Below the pieces are notes generated by a model. That model had not been told where the DNA came from. It made no database searches and worked only from the letters and a program-made list of their open reading frames with translations. Below are positions 25,136 to 32,102 of a stretch of 32,102 nt of DNA, piece by piece. This stretch comes from Actinomycetota bacterium (GTDB taxonomy: Bacteria > Actinomycetota > Actinomycetes > Actinomycetales > Microbacteriaceae), in assembly GCA_018268455.1 (NCBI GenBank), contig JAFDWM010000021.1:1-32102 (forward strand). Reading direction: 5' to 3'. How positions within the stretch are numbered: position 1 is the first letter of the stretch; each line of letters begins with the position of its first letter. The translations under genes and the position numbers were made by a program.

Positions 25136-26434
25136 ATGACCGTCTTCGAAGCCGCTCCCGGCGAGGCTCCGCCCGCCGACGCCGTCTCCCCGCGAGAGTC
25201 CACGCCCGACGCTCCCACGTCGATCGCGCGGCTGAACGCCACGATCCGCGACTTCGTGGCGCAATGGGGAACGGTCTGGGTCGAGGGCGAGATCACGAGC
25301 TGGAACCTGCGCGCAGGCAACGTGTTCGCGCGACTCAAGGACACCCGCTCCGACGCGCAGATCTCCATCCGCGTGTGGTCGAGCGTGCGCGCACGGATCC
25401 CGGCAGACCTCGCCGTGGGCGATCACGTGGTCGCGGCCGTCAAGGCCGATTACTTCGTGAAGGCCGGCGATTTCAGCTTCACCGTGTCGGCGATGAAGCA
25501 CGTCGGCCTCGGTGACCAGCTCGAGCGGCTCGAGCGGCTGCGCGCGCAGCTGCGTCAGGAAGGCCTGTTCGACCCCGCACGCAAGAAGCCCCTGCCGTTC
25601 CTGCCGCACGTGATCGGGCTCATCACCGGGGAGAACTCCGATGCGGAGAAGGATGTGCACCGCAACGCCGAGCTGCGCTGGCCGCAGGTGCGCTTCCGCA
25701 CCGTGCACGCCGCCGTGCAGGGCGACCGCTGCGTGCCGGAGACGCTCGCGGCGCTGAAGACGCTCGACGCGGATCCCGACGTCGACGTGATCGTCATCGC
25801 CCGCGGCGGCGGGGATCCGCAGACGCTGCTCGGCTTCAGCGATGAGCGGCTGGTGCGCGCCGTGGCCGCGGCGACGACCCCGGTCGTGAGCGCGATCGGG
25901 CACGAGAACGACCACCCTCTGCTCGATGATGTGGCCGACCTGCGCGCGTCCACTCCGACCGACGCGGCGAAGCGCGTGGTGCCCGACGTCGGTGAGCAGC
26001 GGGCGCTCATCGCTCAGCTGCGCTCGCGTGCCACCACCCGCGTCGCGCAGCGGGTCGCGCACGACATCGCGCAGCTCGAGCAGCTGCGCTCACGCCCCGT
26101 GCTGCGTGACCCGGATCCGCTCCTCGAACGTCGGGCGCAGGAGGTGTGGCTGCTCGCCTCGCGCTCCCGCGATGCCCTCGGCCGCACGGTCGACCGTGCG
26201 GGCCGGCGCACCGCGGAGCTGCGCGCCTCGCTGCGTGCGCTGTCCCCGGCCGCGACGCTCGCCCGCGGGTACGCGATCGCGCACCGGGACGACGGCGTGA
26301 TCGTGCGCGATGCTGCGGATGCCCCGGCCGGCACGGCCCTCACCCTCACCGTCGACCGTGGGTCGCTCCGCGCGGTGTCGGAGGGCGAGGTCGCCGAGGC
26401 CGCGGCGGCGGACCGCCCGGGTGCGCGTCGGTAG
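25136..26434 (+). CDS. xseA: Exodeoxyribonuclease VII large subunit
   Basis: 432 residues. N-terminal OB fold (VWVEGEITSWNLRAGNVFAR), catalytic domain with GLITGENSDAEKDVHRNAEL and VIVIARGGGDPQTLLGFSDE, then SAIGHENDHPLLDDVADLRA and a long coiled-coil C-terminus. With XseB it degrades single-stranded DNA to oligonucleotides. A TATCCT box (25104-25109) gives a leader of about 20 nt. A two-codon frame (ATG CGA TGA from 25131) overlaps the xseA ATG. The TAG stop lies inside the -10 box of xseB. Confidence 0.96.
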   Translation: MTVFEAAPGEAPPADAVSPRESTPDAPTSIARLNATIRDFVAQWGTVWVEGEITSWNLRAGNVFARLKDTRSDAQISIRVWSSVRARIPADLAVGDHVVAAVKADYFVKAGDFSFTVSAMKHVGLGDQLERLERLRAQLRQEGLFDPARKKPLPFLPHVIGLITGENSDAEKDVHRNAELRWPQVRFRTVHAAVQGDRCVPETLAALKTLDADPDVDVIVIARGGGDPQTLLGFSDERLVRAVAAATTPVVSAIGHENDHPLLDDVADLRASTPTDAAKRVVPDVGEQRALIAQLRSRATTRVAQRVAHDIAQLEQLRSRPVLRDPDPLLERRAQEVWLLASRSRDALGRTVDRAGRRTAELRASLRALSPAATLARGYAIAHRDDGVIVRDAADAPAGTALTLTVDRGSLRAVSEGEVAEAAAADRPGARR

Positions 26435-26443
26435 GATGGAGGC
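26432..26443 (+). promoter_or_regulatory. Leaderless xseB promoter sharing the xseA stop codon
   Basis: TAGGAT (26432-26437) is followed by six bases and the xseB GTG. Its first three bases are the TAG that ends xseA, so one trinucleotide serves as stop codon and promoter element. Confidence 0.5.
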
Positions 26444-26713
26444 GTGACTGTGTCGAGCGAACCGTCGGCTTCCGGGGGGAGTTCCGCGCCGGCCGTCGCG
26501 GATCCCGCCTCCCTCACCTTCGAGCAGGCGCGCGACGAGCTCGTGCGCGTGGTCGCCGAACTCGAGCAGGGTGCACCCACTCTCGAGCAGTCCCTCACCC
26601 TGTGGGAGCGCGGCGAGGCCCTCGCCGCCCGCTGCGAGGAATGGCTGATCGGCGCCAAGCGCCGCCTCGACGCCGCCCGCCCTGGCTCTGCGCCCGACGG
26701 GAGTGCACGATGA
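26444..26713 (+). CDS. xseB: Exodeoxyribonuclease VII small subunit
   Basis: 89 residues with the XseB pattern [40 protein letters not shown] and a basic end. Several copies wrap each XseA coiled coil. An extra Ser/Ala-rich N-terminus of about 20 residues precedes the core. Start at GTG 26444, nine bases after xseA. The GGAGG before it is only one base from GTG, too close to act as a ribosome-binding site, which favours leaderless initiation or termination-reinitiation. Its stop overlaps the next ATG (ATGA). Confidence 0.95.
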   Translation: MTVSSEPSASGGSSAPAVADPASLTFEQARDELVRVVAELEQGAPTLEQSLTLWERGEALAARCEEWLIGAKRRLDAARPGSAPDGSAR

Positions 26714-27366
26714 GCCGCGAGCAGAGGAAGCAGGCGCCTGTCGTCGCCGAGCTCGGCCGGCCGGAGACGCCGCAGGAGACCGCCGACCGCAAGGCCGCCT
26801 CTTCCGCGGCCTATCGCTCCAGTCAGACCTTCCGCGGGCTCATCGCCGCGCTCATCGCCACGGTCGGCGTCGTGCTGCTGATCGTGCTGATCGTGCCCCG
26901 GGGCGATTTCACCGGAACCAACACCGTGGATCTGGCCGCCGCGGCCAAGAACGCGCAGAGCACCATGAATCGCCCGGTGCTGGTGCCCACCCCGCCGAAC
27001 AACTGGCGGGTGAACAAGGCCGTGCTGATCGACGGCAAGCCCGTCGTCTGGGACATCACGGTGGCTCCGCAGGCGGACGACGCCCGCGGCTACGCGCATA
27101 TCGCGCAGGCATTCGACGCCGACGCAGACTGGGCACTCACGCCGCTGCACGGCACGGCACCGAAGGGCACCGTCAAGATCGGCGGGCGCACCTGGGACGA
27201 GTACGTGATCCCGAACCCCGACTCCTCGGCCAACATCGACGCTGCCCTGGGTACGCAGGTCGGCAAGGACTACGTCCTCGTCTACGGCGCCCTCGGCAAG
27301 GCGGGGACGGCAGAGCTCGTCGCGAAGATCAGCCCGCAGATCGACATCCTGGAGAAGAGCAGATGA
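26710..27366 (+). CDS. DUF4245 membrane-anchored protein
   Basis: 218 residues. A polar N-terminus of about 42 residues is followed by one membrane helix (43-62, [18 protein letters not shown]) and an external domain of about 155 residues with [20 protein letters not shown] and [11 protein letters not shown], features of the actinobacterial DUF4245 family. Function unknown; the family is commonly found beside xseAB. It overlaps xseB and the carbonic anhydrase gene by four bases each, so the three are coupled. Confidence 0.88.
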   Translation: MSREQRKQAPVVAELGRPETPQETADRKAASSAAYRSSQTFRGLIAALIATVGVVLLIVLIVPRGDFTGTNTVDLAAAAKNAQSTMNRPVLVPTPPNNWRVNKAVLIDGKPVVWDITVAPQADDARGYAHIAQAFDADADWALTPLHGTAPKGTVKIGGRTWDEYVIPNPDSSANIDAALGTQVGKDYVLVYGALGKAGTAELVAKISPQIDILEKSR

Positions 27367-28016
27367 CCCCTCCCGCACAGCGTTCCCTCACCCCCGACGA
27401 GGCGTGGAACCTCATGCTGGAGGGCAACAGCCGGTTCGTCGCCGGCACCCCGCAGCACCCGAACCAGAACGTCGACAAGCGCTTCGAGCTGTCCGAGGGG
27501 CAGGCGCCGCTCGCCACGCTGTTCGGATGCTCGGACTCGCGACTCGCGGCGGAGATCATCTTCGACAAGGGCCTCGGCGACCTGTTCGTCGTGCGCAACG
27601 CTGGTCAGGTGATCGGCGAGTCGATCGTCGCGAGCCTCGAGTACGCGGTCGGGATCCTCGGCGTGCCGCTCATCGTCGTGCTCGCGCATGACAGCTGTGG
27701 CGCGGTGCGCGCGGCGATCGACGGCACCGCGATCGATGCGGCCCCGCTGCCGCCGCACATCTGGAAGCTCATCGCCCCGATCGTGCCCGCCGCGCGCAAG
27801 GTCCTCGCCGAGCACGGCGGCTCCACCGCAGCAGACATCGACGCGGAGCTGGTCGGTCAGGAGCATCTGCGCAACACGGTCAAAGACCTGCTGCAGTCGT
27901 CCGAGATGATCGCCGATGCCGTGGCGGAGGGCCGGCTCGGCATCGTCGGCGCCAACTACCGTCTCGCGGAGGGCACGGCCGTGCCCGTCGTCACCGTCGG
28001 CCTCGCCGCCGCCTGA
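27363..28016 (+). CDS. Beta-class carbonic anhydrase
   Basis: 217 residues. Zinc ligands Cys56, His109 and Cys112 lie in [12 protein letters not shown] and [11 protein letters not shown]; Asp58-Arg60 form the conserved dyad. It interconverts CO2 and bicarbonate, supplying carboxylases. Start at ATG 27363 overlaps the DUF4245 stop. fumC follows after 49 bases with its own ribosome-binding site. Confidence 0.95.
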   Translation: MTPPAQRSLTPDEAWNLMLEGNSRFVAGTPQHPNQNVDKRFELSEGQAPLATLFGCSDSRLAAEIIFDKGLGDLFVVRNAGQVIGESIVASLEYAVGILGVPLIVVLAHDSCGAVRAAIDGTAIDAAPLPPHIWKLIAPIVPAARKVLAEHGGSTAADIDAELVGQEHLRNTVKDLLQSSEMIADAVAEGRLGIVGANYRLAEGTAVPVVTVGLAAA

Positions 28017-28065
28017 ACCACCCGTCATCCCCCACAATCCACCGTCGCATCTGGAGGAACAAGAA

Positions 28066-29487
28066 GTGACCGACAACCACCAGCAGAGCGGCGAGAACCC
28101 GCTCCAGTACCGCATCGAGCACGACACCATGGGCGAAGTGCGCGTGCCCGTGAACGCCCTCTACGGGGCGCAGACCCAGCGAGCCGTGGAGAACTTCCCG
28201 ATCTCCGGCAAGGGTCTCGAGTCGACGCAGATCGCTGCGCTCGCGCGCATCAAGAAGGCTGCGGCGCTCGCCAACAAGGAGCTGGGCACCCTTGACGGCG
28301 CGATCGCCGACGCGATCGCGCAGGCCGCCGACGAGGTGGCCGCCGGCACGCACGACGGGGAGTTCCCGGTCGACACGTACCAGACCGGATCCGGCACCAG
28401 CTCGAACATGAACATGAACGAGGTGCTCGCCACCCTTGCGACCCGGATCCTGGGCGCGACCGTGCACCCGAACGACCATGTGAACGCCTCGCAGTCGTCG
28501 AACGACGTCTTCCCGACCTCGGTGCACATCGCCGTCACGCAGGCGCTGATCGACACGCTCATCCCGGCGCTCGACCACCTCGCGGTGGCTCTCGAGGCGA
28601 AGGCGGAGCTGTGGAAGGATGCGGTCAAGTCGGGCCGCACACACCTCATGGATGCCACGCCGGTCACGCTCGGCCAGGAATTCGGCGGCTACGCGCGCCA
28701 GATCCGCCTCGGCATCGAGCGGGTGCAGGCCGCCCTCCCCCGCGTGGCAGAGGTCCCGCTCGGCGGCACCGCGGTCGGCACCGGCATCAACACCCCGCTC
28801 GGCTTCCCGCAGAAGGTCATCGCGCTGCTCGCCGCCGAGACCGAGCTGCCGATCACCGAGGCCAAGGACCACTTCGAGGCCCAGGCCAACCGCGACGGCC
28901 TCGTCGAGGCGTCGGGTGCGCTGCGCACGATCGCCGTGTCGCTGACCAAGATCAACAACGACCTGCGCTGGATGGGATCCGGCCCGAACACCGGCCTCGG
29001 CGAGATCCACATCCCCGACCTGCAGCCGGGTTCGTCGATCATGCCGGGCAAGGTCAACCCCGTCATCCCCGAGGCGACGCTCATGGTGTGCGCCCGGGTG
29101 ATCGGCAACGACGCAACGGTCGCCTGGGCCGGCGCGTCCGGATCCTTCGAACTCAACGTCGCGATCCCGGTCATGGGCACCGCGCTGCTCGAGTCGATCC
29201 GCCTGCTCTCCAACGCCGTGCGCGTGCTGGCCGACAAGACGGTCGACGGCCTGCAGGCGAACGTCGAGCGTGCCGCCGCGTTCGCGGGCATGAGCCCGTC
29301 GATCGTCACCCCGCTGAACAAGCTCATCGGCTACGAGGCGGCGGCGAAGATCGCCAAGCACGCGGTCGCCAAGGGCATCACCGTGCGCGACGCCGTGCTC
29401 GACCTCGGCTACGTCGAGCGCGGCGAGCTCACGCTCGAGCAGCTCGACGAGAAGCTCGACCTGCTGTCGATGACCCACGCCGGCTGA
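28066..29487 (+). CDS. fumC: Class II fumarate hydratase
   Basis: 473 residues. Family marks are [56 protein letters not shown] and the signature [15 protein letters not shown], whose mobile loop carries the catalytic Ser. Converts fumarate to malate in the TCA cycle without an Fe-S cluster. Start at GTG 28066 is set by GGAGG at 28053-28057, eight bases upstream; an open frame further up runs through the carbonic anhydrase gene out of register and is a shadow. Two strong hairpins follow. Confidence 0.97.
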   Translation: MTDNHQQSGENPLQYRIEHDTMGEVRVPVNALYGAQTQRAVENFPISGKGLESTQIAALARIKKAAALANKELGTLDGAIADAIAQAADEVAAGTHDGEFPVDTYQTGSGTSSNMNMNEVLATLATRILGATVHPNDHVNASQSSNDVFPTSVHIAVTQALIDTLIPALDHLAVALEAKAELWKDAVKSGRTHLMDATPVTLGQEFGGYARQIRLGIERVQAALPRVAEVPLGGTAVGTGINTPLGFPQKVIALLAAETELPITEAKDHFEAQANRDGLVEASGALRTIAVSLTKINNDLRWMGSGPNTGLGEIHIPDLQPGSSIMPGKVNPVIPEATLMVCARVIGNDATVAWAGASGSFELNVAIPVMGTALLESIRLLSNAVRVLADKTVDGLQANVERAAAFAGMSPSIVTPLNKLIGYEAAAKIAKHAVAKGITVRDAVLDLGYVERGELTLEQLDEKLDLLSMTHAG

Positions 29488-29512
29488 TCCCGGATCCGAT
29501 CCATCGAGCACA

Positions 29513-29547
29513 CGGATGCCGCGGCCCCCTCGGGGCTGCGGCATCCG
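29513..29547. terminator. fumC terminator hairpin
   Basis: Arms 29513-29528 and 29532-29547, 16 pairs including one G-U, with a three-base loop, 25 bases after the fumC stop. Confidence 0.85.
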
Positions 29548-29577
29548 CCGTCTCCGGGTCGGACGGACGGACAGGCC

Positions 29578-29626
29578 TGCGACGCCTGCACGACCGGATC
29601 GGCAGATCCGTCGTGCAGGCGTCGCA
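29578..29626. terminator. Second long inverted repeat between fumC and phoH
   Basis: Left arm 29578-29600 and right arm 29605-29626 pair over 22 bp with a single bulged C and a GGCA loop. It lies between convergent genes and would stop transcription from the phoH side, but the stem is longer than usual for a terminator. The rest of 29488-29689 holds only the hairpin at 29513. Confidence 0.75.
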
Positions 29627-29689
29627 CGGTCGTGCATCCGTCGCGGGAAGGCGGTGCGTGGATGAGGCGGCACGCGGCGCCGCCGGGCG

Positions 29690-31054
29690 TCAGCTGAGCT
29701 CGTTGCCCTCCAGCAGCTCGGTCACGAGCGCGGCGATGGCGGAGCGCTCCGAACGCTGCAGGGTGACATGGCCGAAGAGGCTGTGACCCTTCAGCGTCTC
29801 GATCACGCTGGCGATGCCGTCGTGGCGCCCCACGCGCAGGTTGTCGCGCTGGCCCACGTCGTGGGTGAGCACGACGCGCGAGTTCTGCCCCATCCGACTC
29901 AGCACCGTGAGCAGCACGTTGCGCTCGAGCGACTGGGCCTCGTCGACGATCACGAAGGCGTCGTGCAGCGAACGCCCGCGGATGTGCGTGAGCGGCAGCA
30001 CCTCGAGCAACCCGCGCCCGATGACCTCCTCCATCACATTGCCGGAGACGACGGATCCGAGGGTGTCGAAGACCGCCTGCCCCCACGGGCTCATCTTCTC
30101 GTCCCTGTCACCGGGCAGGTAGCCGAGCTCCTGCCCGCCGACGGCGAACAAAGGGCGGAACACGATGATCTTCTTCTGCTGCTGCCGCTCCAGCACGGCC
30201 TCCAGTCCCGCGCATAGAGCGAGGGCCGACTTTCCGGTGCCGGCGCGGCCTCCGAGCGAGACGATGCCGACCTCGGGGTCGGTCAGCAGGTCGATCGCGA
30301 TGCGCTGCTCGGCCGAGCGCCCGTGCAGCCCGAACACCTCACGGTCGCCGCGCACGAGCGCGTACTCTCCGTCGCCCGTGACGCGTCCGAGGGCGGATCC
30401 GCGCTCGGAGTGGATGATGAGGCCCGTGTTCACCGGGAGCCCGATCGCCTCGTCACTCGTGCCCACCTCGCTCTCGTAGAGGTCGCTCATCTCGTCGCCG
30501 GAGAGCGAGATGGAGCTGATGCCGGTCCACCCCGAGTCCACCGCCTGCTCGGCGAGGTACTCCTCGGCGTTGATGCCGAGCGACGCGGCCTTGACCCGCA
30601 TCGGCAGATCCTTGGACACGACCGTGACGTCCTGCCCCGCCTGCGCGAGGTGCATGGCCACGGCGAGGATCCGGCTGTCATTGTCGCCGAGCCGGATGCC
30701 GCTGGGCAGCACGGTCTGGTCGGTGTTGTTCAGCTCGACGCGCAGGGTGCCGCCGTCGCCGATCGGGACCGGGAAGTCGAGCCGTCCGTACTCGACGCGC
30801 AGCTCGTCGAGGTGGCGCAGGGCCCGCCGGGCGAAGTAGCCGAGCTCGGGATCGTGCCGTTTGCCCTCGAGCTCGCCGATCACGACGACGGGCAGGACGA
30901 TGGAGTGCTCGGCGAAGCGGAAGAACGCCTGCGGATCAGACAGCAGCACGGACGTGTCGAGCACGTACGTCTTCAGAGCCTGGTCGGGCGTTGCACCTCC
31001 CCCGTCGACGGTGCTCGTGCGGGTGCTGCTCTTCAGTGCGGTGCGTGCGGCCAC
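29690..31054 (-). CDS. PIN-PhoH fusion ATPase (PhoH2 type)
   Basis: 454 residues. An N-terminal PIN nuclease domain starts at [14 protein letters not shown] (Asp33) and includes [15 protein letters not shown] with further acidic residues. A linker domain follows, then the PhoH ATPase with Walker [14 protein letters not shown] and Walker [10 protein letters not shown]. In mycobacteria PhoH2 is an ATP-dependent RNA helicase and ribonuclease. Start set at GTG 31054, after GGGAGAGG and with TAGCAC (31089-31084) as a possible -10. In-frame codons up to 31264 would cross that promoter and run into the aminotransferase gene. Confidence 0.92.
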   Translation of the reverse strand: MAARTALKSSTRTSTVDGGGATPDQALKTYVLDTSVLLSDPQAFFRFAEHSIVLPVVVIGELEGKRHDPELGYFARRALRHLDELRVEYGRLDFPVPIGDGGTLRVELNNTDQTVLPSGIRLGDNDSRILAVAMHLAQAGQDVTVVSKDLPMRVKAASLGINAEEYLAEQAVDSGWTGISSISLSGDEMSDLYESEVGTSDEAIGLPVNTGLIIHSERGSALGRVTGDGEYALVRGDREVFGLHGRSAEQRIAIDLLTDPEVGIVSLGGRAGTGKSALALCAGLEAVLERQQQKKIIVFRPLFAVGGQELGYLPGDRDEKMSPWGQAVFDTLGSVVSGNVMEEVIGRGLLEVLPLTHIRGRSLHDAFVIVDEAQSLERNVLLTVLSRMGQNSRVVLTHDVGQRDNLRVGRHDGIASVIETLKGHSLFGHVTLQRSERSAIAALVTELLEGNELS

Positions 31055-31223
31055 GACCCTCTCCCGACCCGGGATGATTCCCGGTGCTAGGCGAATCGGC
31101 CAGGGCCACGAGTCGCGATCCTTGAGGCCGACCCGATCGGACGCCATGTCCGATGGCTCGAAGGTACGACGGCCCACCGACATCACGCAGGAGACACGCG
31201 CGCACAGCACGGTTAAGAGCGCG

Positions 31224-32102
31224 TCAACGACCGATGAACTCTCGCGCCTCCGCCAGCGCCGCATCGAGCATGTCGAGGGTCTCCGCGGTCGTGCCGGCGT
31301 GCGGCGAGACCCGCACGGCCCCGGCGCGCACGGTCACGGTGACGCCGGCTGCGTCCAGTCTCGCGCCGAGCCTGGCCGGATCCGCCGGCACGAGCACCAC
31401 GATCCCCGCACGGCGCTCGCGCTCCCGTGGAGAGAGAACCGGGACTCCGTGCCGGTCGGCGATCCGGAGGACGTCATCGACCCGCTCGGACAGCCGTGCC
31501 GCGATCCCGGCGATGCCCGTGCTGCGGCTCTCCTGCACCGCCACGGCGAGGCGCGCCGCAGCGAGCGGATCCGGCCCGCTGACGGCGAACGCCTGTGCGG
31601 AGGCCGCCGGCTCCGGAAGGGTGTCGGTGGGCAGGCCCTCCGCAGCGGTGCCGACTCGCCCGCTGAGCACGGGACGGATGCGGTCGCGTGCGTGTGCCGT
31701 GAAGCGGGCGAACCCGGTGCCGCGCCCCGCACGCAGCCACTTGTAGGCGTGCCCGACCACGACATCCGCGGCCGACCAGTCCTCATCCACCACGCCGCAC
31801 GACTGCACGGCGTCGACGATGAGCAGGCGATCGGGTCCGAGCACCTCGCGCAGTGCCGCGAGATCGGCGCGGTAGCCCGAGCGGAAGTCGACATGGCTGA
31901 CGACCAGGGCGGTGACCGCAGGAACCAATGCCGCAGCCACGGCATCGGGGGTCACCCGAGCCGCCGGCGGCGAGATCCATCGCGTTGCGAGGCGCCCGGA
32001 CGACGCCGCGGCCGCGCGCGCAAGGGTGATCGTCACGCTCGGGAACTCGGCGCCGGCAGCGAAGACCTCACCGTCGATGCCGGCCAGTGCCTGCTGCAGA
32101 GC
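31224..32102 (-). CDS. Class V aminotransferase-like PLP enzyme (5' end outside window)
   Basis: The C-terminal 292 residues are visible and the frame stays open to the window edge. The PLP-binding Lys is in [18 protein letters not shown], preceded by the Asp of [13 protein letters not shown], both typical of fold-type I class V (cysteine desulfurase/kynureninase-like) enzymes. The small domain ends [15 protein letters not shown]. No desulfurase active-site Cys loop is evident in the usual place, so an aminotransferase or lyase role is more likely than Fe-S assembly. The 169-base gap to phoH holds the phoH leader. Confidence 0.85.
   Translation of the reverse strand, partial: ALQQALAGIDGEVFAAGAEFPSVTITLARAAAASSGRLATRWISPPAARVTPDAVAAALVPAVTALVVSHVDFRSGYRADLAALREVLGPDRLLIVDAVQSCGVVDEDWSAADVVVGHAYKWLRAGRGTGFARFTAHARDRIRPVLSGRVGTAAEGLPTDTLPEPAASAQAFAVSGPDPLAAARLAVAVQESRSTGIAGIAARLSERVDDVLRIADRHGVPVLSPRERERRAGIVVLVPADPARLGARLDAAGVTVTVRAGAVRVSPHAGTTAETLDMLDAALAEAREFIGR

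Noticed and set aside
31055-31264. Extended start for the PhoH protein
   Set aside because: It would cross the likely -10 at 31089-31084 and overlap the aminotransferase gene; the added residues have no family support.

Overview
The window reads as chromosome of a high-GC actinobacterium of the Microbacteriaceae, most likely Microbacterium or a close relative. The reasons are the very high GC, the frequent GTG starts, the gene families present, and many transcripts that look leaderless: a TANNNT -10 box ending exactly six bases before the start codon recurs upstream of about a dozen genes. The hexamer GGATCC is also strikingly frequent, roughly 60 copies by eye where base composition predicts about 11.

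Layout. 1-5442: a truncated ABC exporter diverging from a DHA2-type MFS exporter, then a small Cys-containing protein, a CMD/AhpD-like protein, a Cys-less HesB-like protein and a PlsC-like acyltransferase. 5426-10212: a DUF1345 membrane protein, an Fpg/Nei glycosylase, an alpha/beta hydrolase, a VOC protein, an AidB-type acyl-CoA dehydrogenase and two small proteins. 10213-13348: a lower-GC accessory patch with no GGATCC over about 3 kb. It holds a TPR-like remnant, a PadR regulator translationally coupled to a clan GH-A-like TIM-barrel protein, a broken GNAT gene and a HigBA toxin-antitoxin pair. It is punctuated by displaced copies of the last codons of ychF, whose intact 3' end borders the patch at 13349. 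13349-20610: ychF, a methyltransferase, a DEDDh exonuclease, rmuC, a small membrane protein, the divergent gluconeogenic pair glpX/fba, and a proline-rich membrane protein. 20699-25017: an E1-alpha/E1-beta/lipoyl-carrier operon of 2-oxoacid (acetoin-like) dehydrogenase type with no E2 core, an IclR regulator and ispH. 25136-29487: xseA-xseB-DUF4245-carbonic anhydrase-fumC, tightly packed. 29690-32102: a PIN-PhoH ATPase and a truncated class V aminotransferase.

Most genes are housekeeping. The part most worth attention is the ychF-flanking patch. Three ORF tails, ending in the same register with (D/H)VVEFR(F/Y) two residues before the stop codon, lie in direct orientation at 10451, 12136 and 13349. 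A further partial copy lies at 12114. This is what repeated insertion of cargo modules into the ychF 3' end would leave behind. No integrase is visible. The PadR/GH-A module, with a palindromic operator over its leaderless promoter, and the HigBA module, with a 37-bp palindrome over its promoter, are the two cargo units.
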